From: Aurantimicrobium minutum
Lineage (GTDB): Bacteria; Actinomycetota; Actinomycetes; Actinomycetales; Microbacteriaceae
NCBI RefSeq assembly: GCF_002355535.1
Contig: NZ_AP017457.1
Span: 558,001 to 622,000 of the forward strand
Length of the DNA stretch: 64,000 bases
Direction: 5' to 3'
Part shown: piece by piece, positions 28,361-38,285 of the stretch
Position numbering within the stretch: position 1 is the stretch's first letter
Layout: each line of letters begins with the position of its first letter
Notes under the pieces: model-generated
The model's input: the letters and a program-made list of their open reading frames with translations, nothing else
Database searches by the model: none
Told to the model about the DNA's origin: nothing
Translations under genes and position numbers: made by a program

Positions 28361-31078
28361 GTGTCGAATACAGCTCAGCCTACCCTGATGGTCATTGATG
28401 GTCATTCCCTCGCATTTAGGGCTTTTTACGCCCTCCCGGTAGACAGTTTCAAAACCGCAGATGGGCAACACACAAACGCCATTCATGGTTTCATTTCGAT
28501 GATCCTTAATCTGCTGGCCAAAGAGAAGCCAACACATTTAGCAGTAGCTTTCGATATCTCACGATTCTCTTTTCGCACCCGGGAATACCCCGAATACAAG
28601 GGGACCCGCGGTGAAACTCCACCTGAATTTATTGGCCAGGTTCCACTTCTTCAAGACGCCCTTCACGCGATGGGCATCACGACACTCACAAAAGAAGATT
28701 TCGAAGCTGATGACATTTTGGCAACTCTTGCTGCTCAAGGTTCTGCACAGAACTATAAAGTTCTGGTGGTCTCCGGTGATCGAGACACAATTCAGCTCAT
28801 CGATGACAACGTCACATTGCTCTATCCCTCGAAGCAGGGAGTTTCAGAACTCACACGATATGACGCTACAAAAGTGTTTGAGCGCTATGGAATCCAACCT
28901 CACCAATACCCAGAGATTGCTGCCCTGGTCGGGGAGACGAGCGATAACTTGCCCGGTGTACCCAAGGTTGGTGAAAAGACTGCGGTTAAGTGGATCAACG
29001 AGTTTGGCTCTTTGGATGAAATTCTTCGGCGCGCAGACGAGATTGGTGGCAAAGTCGGCGAAAGCCTCAGAGAGTACAAAGACAACGCCATAAGAAATCG
29101 AAAGCTCAACAGACTTGTCAATGATGTTGACCTGCCAGTTGGTCCAGCGGACCTAGAACGTCAACCATTCGATGTTGAAGCTGTTAAAGACGTGTTCGGG
29201 CGCTTGGAATTCAAATCCTTACTCACAAGAGTGTTGACTCTTGCAGGAGAAACTGACGTTACGCCACGTCAAGCTTCGCCAGTTACACCATCTCAGAACA
29301 GCCAACCAGCTCTTTCTCCGGTGACTCCATCGTCGCCTATAAACGGTGCAATTCCTCCGCGTTCCCAACAGATTCTTGATGAAGAACTTGCTGCATGGCT
29401 CCACCGCGCTTCAGATTCGTCGCCACAAGGTATTGCTGTTGAAGTTGAGGTGTATGCCTCTGGAATTGCCTCAGTCGGTCTAGCCACTGAGAATGAAACT
29501 GTTCTCGTTCCTTGGTCCCCAGTGCTCGCTGATATTCAACCCTTGATAGATTGGCTGGCAGGACCGACTCCCAAGATTTTTCATGGTGCTAAAGAACAAC
29601 TCAAGACGCTATTTGCAGCAGGGGTCGTTGTTGAGAGCCTTGGCTTTGACACAGAAATTGCCGATTGGGTTTTGAGGCCAGATTCCTCAAAACGAGAACT
29701 TGGCGATTTAGCAAAGTTATATCTCAACGAAATTTTGCCTGAGCCTGACCCAAATCAACTTGTTCCTGATGATTCAGCACTAGACGTTGCGGGCCGAGCG
29801 TGGTTTATTCGTCGAATCGATGAGGCTATTCGTTCGGTTATGGATGCGGCAACACTTGCATTGTTTTTGGAGATCGAGCTTCCAACGTTGACAACTTTGG
29901 CAGCCATGGAACTTCGTGGCATTACCGTGAACAAAGCAAAACTGGAAAATCTTTCACGTGAACTTGGTGAGCGTGCTGAAAAAGCCAAACAAGAGGCATT
30001 TGCAGTTATTGGCCGCGAAGTTAACCTTGCGTCACCAAAACAATTGCAAGAAGTGTTGTTTGATCAGCTAGGCATGCCAAAAACACGTGCTACAAAAACG
30101 GGATACACCACCGATGCCACTGCATTAGCCGACCTTCAAGCTACAAACCCGCATCCATTCTTAGGTTTGCTATTAGAACATCGTGATGTCACCAAGCTCA
30201 AACAAATAGTTGAAACCCTAATCCAAGCAATTGGCACAGACGGACGTATTCACACCACATATGGCCAAACAGGAACCAGTACTGGGCGACTTTCTTCGGC
30301 GAACCCCAATCTTCAAAATATTCCTATACGTACCGCCGACGGTCGCCGAATTCGCGAAGCGTTTGAAGTTGGAGACGGTTTCGACACTCTATTTACGGCT
30401 GACTATTCACAAATTGAAATGCGTATCATGGCGCATTTTTCTGAAGATGAGGGCCTCATCGAAGCCTTTATTTCAGGGGAAGACTTACACCGCTTTGTTG
30501 GCGCGAGAGTTTTCGGCGTACAACCAGCCGATGTCACTTCAGATATGAGGAGCCAGGTCAAGGCAATGAGCTACGGCCTGGCATATGGCCTCAGCGCCTT
30601 CGGTTTAGCCAGGCAGCTAGGTATTGACAACAGTGCCGCCAAGAAACTGATGGCGGATTACTTCCAACGATTCGGAGGAGTGCGTGATTACCTCAGAAGC
30701 GTTGTAGAAGAAGCACGAGCTCAGGGCTACACGCAAACACTTTTTGGGCGCAGAAGACCTTTCCCTGATCTTGCAAGCCCCAATCGTGTACTGCGCGACA
30801 ACGCTGAACGAGCTGCACTCAACGCGCCTATGCAGGGTACAGCTGCTGACATCATGAAGATAGCAATGATAGGAATCGAACAAGATCTTGTTGCCTTAGG
30901 GCTCAAATCTCAGCTTTTACTTCAAGTTCATGATGAATTAGTTCTAGAAATTGTGGAATCTGAGCGTCAACAAGTTGAAAAAATCGTTGTTGAAAGAATG
31001 TCCCACGCTGCCAAATTGAGTGTTCCCCTCGACGTTCAAATTGGCCTTGGCCGCAACTGGAACGACGCTGCCCATTAG
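28361..31078 (+). CDS. polA: DNA polymerase I
   Basis: A 905-residue polymerase for Okazaki-fragment maturation and repair synthesis. Residues ~8-300 form the 5'-3' flap nuclease (VIDGHSLAFRAFYAL; KEDFEADDILATLA; VVSGDRDTIQLID). The middle domain keeps the exonuclease fold but not its metal residues: the DTE position reads VEV, and the NxxxD position reads AKEQL, so no proofreading is expected, as in other actinobacterial PolA. The polymerase domain has Asp681 in DYSQIEMR and Asp858 in VHDELVLE. GTG start has a TAGGCT box 6 bases upstream and no ribosome site. Confidence 0.97.
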   Translation: MSNTAQPTLMVIDGHSLAFRAFYALPVDSFKTADGQHTNAIHGFISMILNLLAKEKPTHLAVAFDISRFSFRTREYPEYKGTRGETPPEFIGQVPLLQDALHAMGITTLTKEDFEADDILATLAAQGSAQNYKVLVVSGDRDTIQLIDDNVTLLYPSKQGVSELTRYDATKVFERYGIQPHQYPEIAALVGETSDNLPGVPKVGEKTAVKWINEFGSLDEILRRADEIGGKVGESLREYKDNAIRNRKLNRLVNDVDLPVGPADLERQPFDVEAVKDVFGRLEFKSLLTRVLTLAGETDVTPRQASPVTPSQNSQPALSPVTPSSPINGAIPPRSQQILDEELAAWLHRASDSSPQGIAVEVEVYASGIASVGLATENETVLVPWSPVLADIQPLIDWLAGPTPKIFHGAKEQLKTLFAAGVVVESLGFDTEIADWVLRPDSSKRELGDLAKLYLNEILPEPDPNQLVPDDSALDVAGRAWFIRRIDEAIRSVMDAATLALFLEIELPTLTTLAAMELRGITVNKAKLENLSRELGERAEKAKQEAFAVIGREVNLASPKQLQEVLFDQLGMPKTRATKTGYTTDATALADLQATNPHPFLGLLLEHRDVTKLKQIVETLIQAIGTDGRIHTTYGQTGTSTGRLSSANPNLQNIPIRTADGRRIREAFEVGDGFDTLFTADYSQIEMRIMAHFSEDEGLIEAFISGEDLHRFVGARVFGVQPADVTSDMRSQVKAMSYGLAYGLSAFGLARQLGIDNSAAKKLMADYFQRFGGVRDYLRSVVEEARAQGYTQTLFGRRRPFPDLASPNRVLRDNAERAALNAPMQGTAADIMKIAMIGIEQDLVALGLKSQLLLQVHDELVLEIVESERQQVEKIVVERMSHAAKLSVPLDVQIGLGRNWNDAAH

Positions 31079-31084
31079 TGATCT

Positions 31085-31106
31085 TTCCGCGAGTTTGCGC
31101 GGAAGT
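31085..31106 (+). terminator. Hairpin after polA
   Basis: TTCCGCG and CGCGGAA form a 7-bp stem with loop AGTTTG just after the polA stop, followed by GTCTCTAGTC rather than a U tract. Its right arm contains the presumed -35 of rpsA. Confidence 0.5.
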
Positions 31107-31123
31107 CTCTAGTCAAGTACTCT
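31095..31123 (+). promoter_or_regulatory. Promoter of rpsA
   Basis: TTGCGC (31095-31100), a 17-base spacer and TACTCT (31118-31123) make a recognisable -35/-10 pair. Transcription would start near 31130 and leave a leader of about 97 bases before rpsA, containing the short palindrome GCACATTTGTGC. Confidence 0.6.
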
Positions 31124-31226
31124 GATTAGTGCACATTTGTGCGCCTTTCCGTCTGCCCAAAAGACAATTGAATCAGCTTGCTGTGTCTCAAGGCCCGAAT
31201 TAAATAAATACTGGAGCACGTTTTAC

Positions 31227-32684
31227 ATGACGCTTGTAGCAAAGAAAGCAGCCACTCAGGTTGCAATCAACGACATCGGATCTGCTGAGGACTTCCTCGC
31301 CGCTGTCGAAAAGACACTCAAGTTTTTCAACGATGGTGACCTCATTGAAGGAACCGTTGTCAAGGTAGATCGCGACGAGGTTCTCCTTGACGTTGGCTAC
31401 AAGACCGAAGGTGTTATTCCTTCCCGCGAACTTTCCATTAAGCACGACATTGACCCTTCCGAGGTCGTCAAGGTTGGCGACACTGTAGAGGCACTTGTTC
31501 TTCAGAAGGAAGACAAAGAAGGACGCCTCATTCTTTCTAAGAAGCGTGCGCAGTACGAGCGTGCATGGGGCGATGTTGAGAAAATCAAAGACGCAGACGG
31601 CATCGTTACCGGTTCTGTTATCGAAGTTGTTAAGGGTGGTCTGATCGTAGACATCGGTCTGCGTGGATTCCTTCCTGCGTCTCTCATCGAGCTTCGTCGC
31701 GTTCGCGACCTGACTCCTTATCTCGGACAGGACATCGAAGCCAAGATTCTTGAGCTGGACAAGAACCGTAACAACGTTGTTCTTTCTCGCCGTGCACTCC
31801 TTGAGCAGACACAGTCCGAAAGCCGCAGCACCTTCCTGGTTAACCTTCAGAAGGGTCAGATCCGCAAGGGTGTCGTTTCTTCGATCGTCAACTTCGGTGC
31901 ATTCGTTGACCTCGGTGGCGTTGACGGTCTCGTCCACGTTTCTGAGCTCTCTTGGAAGCACATCGAGCACGCTTCTGAAGTTGTTGAAGTTGGCCAGGAA
32001 GTTACCGTCGAAATTCTCGAGGTTGACATGGACCGCGAGCGTGTATCGCTCTCGCTCAAGGCAACTCAGGAAGACCCATGGCAGGTATTTGCCCGCACCC
32101 ACGCAATCGGTCAGGTTGCTCCCGGTAAGGTCACCAAGCTTGTTCCATTCGGTGCATTCGTTCGCGTTGCAGACGGTATCGAAGGCCTCGTTCACATTTC
32201 TGAACTCTCTGGCAAGCACGTAGAACTCGCAGAGCAGGTTGTCTCTGTTGGTGACGATGTCTTCGTCAAGGTCATCGACATAGATCTCGAGCGTCGCCGC
32301 ATCTCGCTCAGCCTCAAGCAAGCTAACGAGGGTGTTGACCCCGAAGGTACCGAGTTTGATCCCGCTCTTTACGGCATGCTCACCGAGTATGACGAAAACG
32401 GTAACTACAAGTACCCAGAGGGCTTCGACCCAGAGACCAACGAATGGCGTGAAGGCTTTGATGCCGCACGCGAGAAGTGGGAATTGGACTACGCAGCAGC
32501 TCAGGCACGCTGGGAACTCCACAAGACTCAGGTCAAGGCAACCCTTGAAGCAGAGGCAAATATCCCTGATGCACCAGCCCCGGCTGCAGAAAGTACTTCT
32601 TTCTCCAGTGAAGCTGAATCCGCAGGAACTCTTGCCGATGATGAGTCACTTGCCGCTCTTCGCGAGAAGCTCGCAAACAACTAA
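31227..32684 (+). CDS. rpsA: 30S ribosomal protein S1
   Basis: A 485-residue RNA-binding protein that brings mRNA to the 30S subunit. Four S1 (OB-fold) domains are visible, at about 35-105, 122-190, 208-276 and 293-361, each with the VDLGG.DGLVH-type core (GVDGLVHVSELSW; GIEGLVHISELSG). The acidic C-terminal ~100 residues are low in complexity. ATG 31227 gives the family start TLVAKKA; upstream in-frame codons belong to the leader. Four-domain S1 is typical of Actinobacteria. Confidence 0.96.
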   Translation: MTLVAKKAATQVAINDIGSAEDFLAAVEKTLKFFNDGDLIEGTVVKVDRDEVLLDVGYKTEGVIPSRELSIKHDIDPSEVVKVGDTVEALVLQKEDKEGRLILSKKRAQYERAWGDVEKIKDADGIVTGSVIEVVKGGLIVDIGLRGFLPASLIELRRVRDLTPYLGQDIEAKILELDKNRNNVVLSRRALLEQTQSESRSTFLVNLQKGQIRKGVVSSIVNFGAFVDLGGVDGLVHVSELSWKHIEHASEVVEVGQEVTVEILEVDMDRERVSLSLKATQEDPWQVFARTHAIGQVAPGKVTKLVPFGAFVRVADGIEGLVHISELSGKHVELAEQVVSVGDDVFVKVIDIDLERRRISLSLKQANEGVDPEGTEFDPALYGMLTEYDENGNYKYPEGFDPETNEWREGFDAAREKWELDYAAAQARWELHKTQVKATLEAEANIPDAPAPAAESTSFSSEAESAGTLADDESLAALREKLANN

Positions 32685-32697
32685 CACGTTGTATCTT

Positions 32698-32731
32698 CTA
32701 ATGGGTGAGGCCGTAAGGTCTCACCCATTAG
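32698..32731 (+). terminator. Hairpin after rpsA
   Basis: CTAATGGGTGAG (32698-32709) pairs with CTCACCCATTAG (32720-32731), a perfect 12-bp stem. The loop GCCGTAAGGT can close further into a GTAA tetraloop. Only TCGTT follows, so it may act as terminator or as a 3' RNA-stability hairpin. Confidence 0.6.
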
Positions 32732-32735
32732 TCGT

Positions 32736-32747
32736 TAACATGGACAT
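32736..32747 (+). promoter_or_regulatory. Leaderless-type promoter of coaE
   Basis: TAACAT, 6 bases, ATG of coaE; lies just beyond the rpsA hairpin. Confidence 0.55.
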
Positions 32748-33341
32748 ATGAAACTCATTGGCCTTACCGGTGGTATCGGTTCAGGAAAGTCGACTATTGC
32801 CCGCCGTTTAGCAGAACACGGAGCGCATATCATCGACGCCGATCAGGTGGCCAGGGAAGTTGTTGAACCTGGAACTCCGGCACTTGTACAACTCACAGAA
32901 CTATTTGGACGTGACATTCTTAAGGAAGATGGAAGCCTGAATCGGGGCGCTCTGGGGGACATTGTTTTTACAGACGCTGAAGCGCTGAGAAAACTGAACG
33001 CCATCGTTCATCCAGCCGTTCGTGAAAGAACTGCCTTTTTGATCTCTCAAGCCCCGCAAGATTCGATTGTGGTGTACGACGTACCGTTACTTGTTGAGAG
33101 CGAAAACACCTACACTTTCGATGCCATTGTTGTCGCTTCAGCTCCTGAATATGTGCGTGTTGAGAGGTTAATGGAGCATCGAGGGATGCTCGAATCAGAA
33201 GCACTTGCGCGAATTCAGTCTCAAGCTCCCGAGGAAGAGCGTCTTCGACGAGCAAATCACGTTATTGATACAAGCGGCGATTTACTCCATACATATAACC
33301 AAGTTGACGCACTGTGGCAGGAGCTGACGAAAGTAGACTAG
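32748..33341 (+). CDS. coaE: Dephospho-CoA kinase
   Basis: A 197-residue P-loop kinase that phosphorylates dephospho-CoA, the last step of coenzyme A synthesis. [16 protein letters not shown] is the Walker A motif, [12 protein letters not shown] the substrate-binding Asp region, and YDVPLLVES the CoA lid. It complements coaBC at 3.6 kb. Its stop codon TAG supplies part of the TAGACT box for uvrB. Confidence 0.96.
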   Translation: MKLIGLTGGIGSGKSTIARRLAEHGAHIIDADQVAREVVEPGTPALVQLTELFGRDILKEDGSLNRGALGDIVFTDAEALRKLNAIVHPAVRERTAFLISQAPQDSIVVYDVPLLVESENTYTFDAIVVASAPEYVRVERLMEHRGMLESEALARIQSQAPEEERLRRANHVIDTSGDLLHTYNQVDALWQELTKVD

Positions 33342-33345
33342 GGGA
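33334..33345 (+). promoter_or_regulatory. Leaderless-type promoter of uvrB
   Basis: TAGACT, 6 bases, GTG of uvrB; overlaps the coaE stop. The spacer AGGGGA is purine-rich but too close to GTG for a normal ribosome site. Confidence 0.5.
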
Positions 33346-35424
33346 GTGGAACCTAGACGATCTGAGAAGCCTTTCAAGGTCGTAAGTGAATATTCACCCA
33401 GCGGAGACCAGCCTGCTGCAATTTCGGAATTGGCCGGTCGCATCAATGCCGGTGAGACAGACGTCGTACTTCTGGGTGCTACTGGTACCGGAAAATCTGC
33501 AACGACCGCATGGTTAGTAGAGGCAGTCCAGCGTCCTACATTGATTCTCGCTCACAATAAAACTTTGGCAGCTCAGCTTGCCACTGAATTCCGTGAACTA
33601 CTGCCAGACAATGCTGTCGAATACTTTGTGTCCTATTACGACTATTACCAACCAGAAGCGTATGTACCTCAGACAGATACATTTATCGAAAAAGATAGTT
33701 CTATCAATGCTGAAGTTGAAAGGTTGAGACACTCAACTACAAATTCACTTCTTACTCGCAGAGATGTTGTCGTGGTCTCGACTGTGTCCTGCATTTATGG
33801 ACTGGGCGCCCCTCAGGAATACCTCGAAGCAATGATTACTCTCCAGGTCGGTGAGCGTATTCAACGTGATGCCATCCTGCGCCAATTTGTTTCAATGCAG
33901 TACGCACGCAATGACATTGATTTCTCTCGAGGAAATTTTCGCGTTCGTGGTGACACCATCGAAATTATTCCGATGTACGAAGAACTTGCTGTTCGCATAG
34001 AAATGTTTGGGGATGAGATTGAAGCTCTCTACAGTCTCCATCCGTTGACTGGCGATGTCGTAGAAAAGCTCGACATGGTTTCCGTCTTTCCTGCTTCCCA
34101 TTATGTGGCCAGTGAAGACATAATGAAACGAGCAATCGTCACCATTAGAGAAGAGATGGAAGAGCGCGTTGCTGAACTCGAAAAGCAAAACAAACTTCTT
34201 GAAGCTCAGCGCCTTCGTATGCGGACAACGTTCGATCTTGAAATGATGGAACAGATTGGATTTTGTTCCGGAATCGAAAACTATTCACGCCATATCGATG
34301 TTCGAGAGCCTGGAGAGGCTCCTCAGTGTCTTTTGGATTATTTCCCAGATGATTTTCTCTGTGTCATTGATGAATCGCATGTCACAGTTCCTCAAATTGG
34401 TGCAATGCATGAAGGCGATGCGTCGAGGAAAAGAACTCTTGTTGAACACGGATTTAGGCTTCCATCTGCACTAGATAACAGGCCTCTTCGTTTTGACGAA
34501 TTCAAAGAGCGTGTAGGTCAAACCGTTTATCTTTCAGCAACACCTGGCAAATATGAAATGGGGATTGCAGACGGTGTTGTCGAACAAATCATTCGCCCTA
34601 CAGGTCTAGTCGACCCGCAAATTGTCATCAAACCCTCGCGTGGTCAAATCGATGATCTTCTTGAACAAATCAGAGTTCGTGCCGCTAAAGATGAGCGTGT
34701 GTTGGTGACCACGTTGACAAAAAAGATGGCTGAAGAACTCACTGACTTCCTCACAGAAGCTGGTGTGCGTGTGCGCTACCTCCACTCGGATGTCGACACA
34801 CTTCGACGCGTTGAACTTCTGACAGAACTCCGTCAGGGAGTCTTTGACGTGTTGGTCGGAATCAACTTGCTGCGTGAAGGTCTTGATCTACCCGAGGTTT
34901 CTCTTGTCGCTATTTTGGATGCAGATAAAGAAGGTTTCCTCAGATCAGCTACCTCCCTAATTCAAACAATTGGTCGTGCAGCACGAAACGTCTCAGGTGA
35001 AGTCCACATGTACGCAGACGTGGTAACTAAATCAATGCAGCAAGCGATTGAAGAGACAACGCGCCGCCGTGAAAAACAAATTGCCTACAACAACGCTAAC
35101 GGTATTGATCCACAACCTCTCAGGAAGAAGATTGCGGACATTACAGCAATGCTTCAGCGTGAGGAAGCAGATACAGCTGAACTTCTTTCAGAGACGTCAA
35201 AGAAATCTAAGCGGGGAACCGCATCAACTCCTGCACCTAGTTCACACACTCGATTAATTGGTTCTGAGGGTGCCGAAGAATTAGAAAACATCATTCTTGA
35301 TCTCAATGAGCAAATGCTCATAGCTGCAGCTGAACTTAAATTCGAACTCGCAGCTCGTTTAAGAGATGAACTTTCAGAGCTCAAACGTGAGCTTCGAATC
35401 ATGAAGGAAGCTGGCCATGCCTAA
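33346..35424 (+). CDS. uvrB: Excinuclease ABC subunit B
   Basis: A 692-residue damage-verification helicase of nucleotide excision repair. Walker A GATGTGKS is at 44-51, the beta-hairpin that clamps DNA contains [16 protein letters not shown] is the Walker B box, and the C-terminal UVR motif ([18 protein letters not shown]) binds UvrC. It overlaps uvrA by 8 bases. No LexA (SOS) box was recognised in front of it. Confidence 0.97.
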   Translation: MEPRRSEKPFKVVSEYSPSGDQPAAISELAGRINAGETDVVLLGATGTGKSATTAWLVEAVQRPTLILAHNKTLAAQLATEFRELLPDNAVEYFVSYYDYYQPEAYVPQTDTFIEKDSSINAEVERLRHSTTNSLLTRRDVVVVSTVSCIYGLGAPQEYLEAMITLQVGERIQRDAILRQFVSMQYARNDIDFSRGNFRVRGDTIEIIPMYEELAVRIEMFGDEIEALYSLHPLTGDVVEKLDMVSVFPASHYVASEDIMKRAIVTIREEMEERVAELEKQNKLLEAQRLRMRTTFDLEMMEQIGFCSGIENYSRHIDVREPGEAPQCLLDYFPDDFLCVIDESHVTVPQIGAMHEGDASRKRTLVEHGFRLPSALDNRPLRFDEFKERVGQTVYLSATPGKYEMGIADGVVEQIIRPTGLVDPQIVIKPSRGQIDDLLEQIRVRAAKDERVLVTTLTKKMAEELTDFLTEAGVRVRYLHSDVDTLRRVELLTELRQGVFDVLVGINLLREGLDLPEVSLVAILDADKEGFLRSATSLIQTIGRAARNVSGEVHMYADVVTKSMQQAIEETTRRREKQIAYNNANGIDPQPLRKKIADITAMLQREEADTAELLSETSKKSKRGTASTPAPSSHTRLIGSEGAEELENIILDLNEQMLIAAAELKFELAARLRDELSELKRELRIMKEAGHA

Positions 35425-38281
35425 ATCAATGACTACTCATTCTCATCTGAGCGTGAAGGGTGCGCGTGTACACAACCTTCAAAACGTTGACCTTGAAATT
35501 CCTCGTGATTCTTTAGTTGTATTTACTGGACTTTCTGGCTCGGGCAAATCTTCTTTGGCTTTCGACACCATATTTGCCGAAGGACAACGACGTTATGTTG
35601 AGTCATTATCTGCTTATGCACGACAGTTTTTGGGCCAGGTAGACCGTCCCGATGTTGATTTCATCGAAGGTCTTTCTCCTGCCGTTTCCATCGATCAAAA
35701 GTCCACTAATAGGAACCCTCGCTCAACAGTAGGTACCATTACCGAAATTTATGACTATATGCGTCTTCTCTGGGCACGCATTGGTGTGCCGCACTGTCCT
35801 GAGTGCGGCGAGATCATTCAATCTCAGACTGTGCAGCAGATTGCAGATCAATTGATGGATCTGCCAGAGGGCACTAGATATCAGGTTGTCGCACCAGTCG
35901 TGTCGCAGAAAAAAGGTGAATTCGTTGACCTGTTCACTGAACTTACTGCCAGTGGTTATTCTCGGGTGATAGTTGACGGTAAGGTCATTCAGCTGAGCGA
36001 GGCACCTGCCTTGAAGAAAAGTTACAAGCACGATATTTCGGTCGTGATTGACCGTCTGGTTTCCGGTCCAGACATTCTTAACCGCCTAACAGACTCTTTG
36101 GAAACAGCCCTCAAGCTGACAAATGGAACCGTCGATATTAACTTCGTGGATCAAGAGGGAGAATCGGCGTGGCAATCGTTCAGTGAGAAACTGTCATGCC
36201 CAAACGCGCATCCCATCCAACTTGCAGAGATTGAACCCCGTACTTTCTCATTTAATTCACCTTTTGGTGCTTGTTCGGTTTGTTCTGGTCTTGGAACAAA
36301 GATGTCAGTCGACGAAGAACTTCTTCTGGGTGATCCAAGCCTCTCCATTAATGAAGGAGTCATTATTCCTTGGGCAACCCAAGGTAAGGGTTTGTTTCAG
36401 TACTACGAAAAGCTCCTCATGGGGTTGGCAAACGATTTAGAGTTCTCTCTGAATACACCCTGGCAAGAACTGGATGAAGAAATCCGTGATGCTGTCATGA
36501 ATGGCAACAACTTCAGCGTACGGGTGAAATGGAAGAACCGATATGGGCGCGAAGTCCAATACAGTTCAGGCTTTGAAGGCGTTGTTCCCTACATCGAACG
36601 CCAATACCTGCAAGCTGAAACCGATATTCAACGTGCTCGGTGGGCAGAATATCTGCGCGAAGTTCCCTGCCTTGAATGCAATGGACAAAGGCTGAAGCCT
36701 GAAGTTTTAGCCGTCAAGATAAATGGGCTTTCTATCTCTGACCTCACTGAACTTCCTTTGTCGGAGGCCCGAGCGTTTATGGATTCGCTCACCTTGAATG
36801 ACCGTGATGCGATGATCGCTGCACAAGTGCTCCGAGAAATACGTGCACGTTTGAATTTTCTTATTGAGGTGGGTTTGAACTATCTCAACCTTTCTCGTTC
36901 CGCAGGTTCGTTATCTGGGGGAGAGGCGCAAAGAATCCGCTTGGCAACGCAGATTGGATCTGGCCTAACCGGAGTACTTTATGTTCTTGATGAACCCTCT
37001 ATCGGTCTGCATCAAAGAGATAATCGGCGACTGATTGAAACCCTCATCAAGCTCCGTGATTTAGGCAATACCCTCATAGTTGTTGAACATGATGAAGACA
37101 CAATTCACACCGCCGACTGGATTGTCGATATTGGTCCAGGAGCTGGAGTCAATGGTGGGCGAGTTGTTCATTCGGGCGATTATGAATCTCTGCTCAAGAA
37201 CACCGAATCAATCACGTCAGACTATGTTTCTGGACGAACCCAGATCAAAATTCCCACAAGCAGAAGACCAAGTAACAAGGATCGTGAAATAACTGTCGTT
37301 GGTGCACAGGCCAATAATTTGAAAAATGTCACCGCTACATTTCCGCTAGGAACCCTCACGGCAGTAACAGGTGTATCAGGTTCTGGAAAATCTTCTCTCG
37401 TCAATGACATCCTCTACAAAGTACTTGCGAATAAACTCAACGGTGCTCGCACCGTTGCAGGCAAGCACACCCGTGTGACAGGTCTAGAACATCTCGACAA
37501 AGTAATCCACGTAGACCAAAACCCAATTGGTCGCACACCACGATCAAACCCAGCGACATACACGGGAGTTTTTGACAAGATACGTAATCTTTTTGCAGAA
37601 ACCACTGAATCGAAAACCCGCGGTTATCAACAGGGTCGTTTTAGCTTCAACGTCAAAGGGGGGCGCTGTGAAGCCTGTGCAGGTGATGGCACGCTCAAGA
37701 TTGAGATGAATTTCCTTCCTGATGTCTACGTAGATTGTGAGGTCTGTCACGGAAAACGTTATAACCGTGAAACCCTTCAGGTTCGCTATAAAGGAAAAAA
37801 CATCTCTGAAGTACTCGATATGCCCATTGCAGAAGCAGCTGAATTCTTCGAGCCAATTTCTTCCATACATCGCTATCTTCAGACACTCGTAGATGTCGGT
37901 TTGGGATACGTACGTCTGGGACAAAGCGCAACAACACTCTCTGGCGGAGAGGCTCAACGCGTCAAATTAGCCACAGAACTGCAAAAACGTAGTAACGGAA
38001 GAAGTATTTACGTTCTCGACGAACCCACCACTGGTTTGCATTTTGAAGATGTTCGTAAACTTCTCCTTGTGCTGAACTCTCTTGTGGACAAAGGGAACAC
38101 CGTGATAGTCATCGAACACAACCTCGATGTCATCAAGAGTGCAGACTGGATCATCGATTTGGGCCCTGAGGGTGGATCTGGTGGTGGCGAGATTATTGCT
38201 GAAGGAACGCCAGAAGAGGTAGCTGCAAACACGCGCAGTCACACCGGAATCTTCCTCAGAGAGATCATTGCAGTGAAGTAA
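35417..38281 (+). CDS. uvrA: Excinuclease ABC subunit A
   Basis: A 954-residue damage-recognition ATPase with two ABC modules. First Walker [10 protein letters not shown] starts at residue 38, second is [10 protein letters not shown] near 655; ABC signatures [16 protein letters not shown] and [15 protein letters not shown] are both present. Zinc sites CPECG and CEACAGDG...[10 protein letters not shown] are intact. The start codon lies inside uvrB and uvrC begins 4 bases after the stop, giving an uninterrupted repair operon. Confidence 0.98.
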   Translation: MPKSMTTHSHLSVKGARVHNLQNVDLEIPRDSLVVFTGLSGSGKSSLAFDTIFAEGQRRYVESLSAYARQFLGQVDRPDVDFIEGLSPAVSIDQKSTNRNPRSTVGTITEIYDYMRLLWARIGVPHCPECGEIIQSQTVQQIADQLMDLPEGTRYQVVAPVVSQKKGEFVDLFTELTASGYSRVIVDGKVIQLSEAPALKKSYKHDISVVIDRLVSGPDILNRLTDSLETALKLTNGTVDINFVDQEGESAWQSFSEKLSCPNAHPIQLAEIEPRTFSFNSPFGACSVCSGLGTKMSVDEELLLGDPSLSINEGVIIPWATQGKGLFQYYEKLLMGLANDLEFSLNTPWQELDEEIRDAVMNGNNFSVRVKWKNRYGREVQYSSGFEGVVPYIERQYLQAETDIQRARWAEYLREVPCLECNGQRLKPEVLAVKINGLSISDLTELPLSEARAFMDSLTLNDRDAMIAAQVLREIRARLNFLIEVGLNYLNLSRSAGSLSGGEAQRIRLATQIGSGLTGVLYVLDEPSIGLHQRDNRRLIETLIKLRDLGNTLIVVEHDEDTIHTADWIVDIGPGAGVNGGRVVHSGDYESLLKNTESITSDYVSGRTQIKIPTSRRPSNKDREITVVGAQANNLKNVTATFPLGTLTAVTGVSGSGKSSLVNDILYKVLANKLNGARTVAGKHTRVTGLEHLDKVIHVDQNPIGRTPRSNPATYTGVFDKIRNLFAETTESKTRGYQQGRFSFNVKGGRCEACAGDGTLKIEMNFLPDVYVDCEVCHGKRYNRETLQVRYKGKNISEVLDMPIAEAAEFFEPISSIHRYLQTLVDVGLGYVRLGQSATTLSGGEAQRVKLATELQKRSNGRSIYVLDEPTTGLHFEDVRKLLLVLNSLVDKGNTVIVIEHNLDVIKSADWIIDLGPEGGSGGGEIIAEGTPEEVAANTRSHTGIFLREIIAVK

Positions 38282-38285
38282 AACA

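Noticed and set aside
31200-32522. A 440-codon open frame antisense to rpsA
   Set aside because: It is a codon-bias shadow of the strongly expressed rpsA gene, covers the S1 domains exactly, and its product has no recognisable motif.
33334-33360. SOS (LexA) box upstream of uvrB
   Set aside because: No sequence resembling the actinobacterial GAAC-N4-GTTC core was found before uvrB or uvrA.
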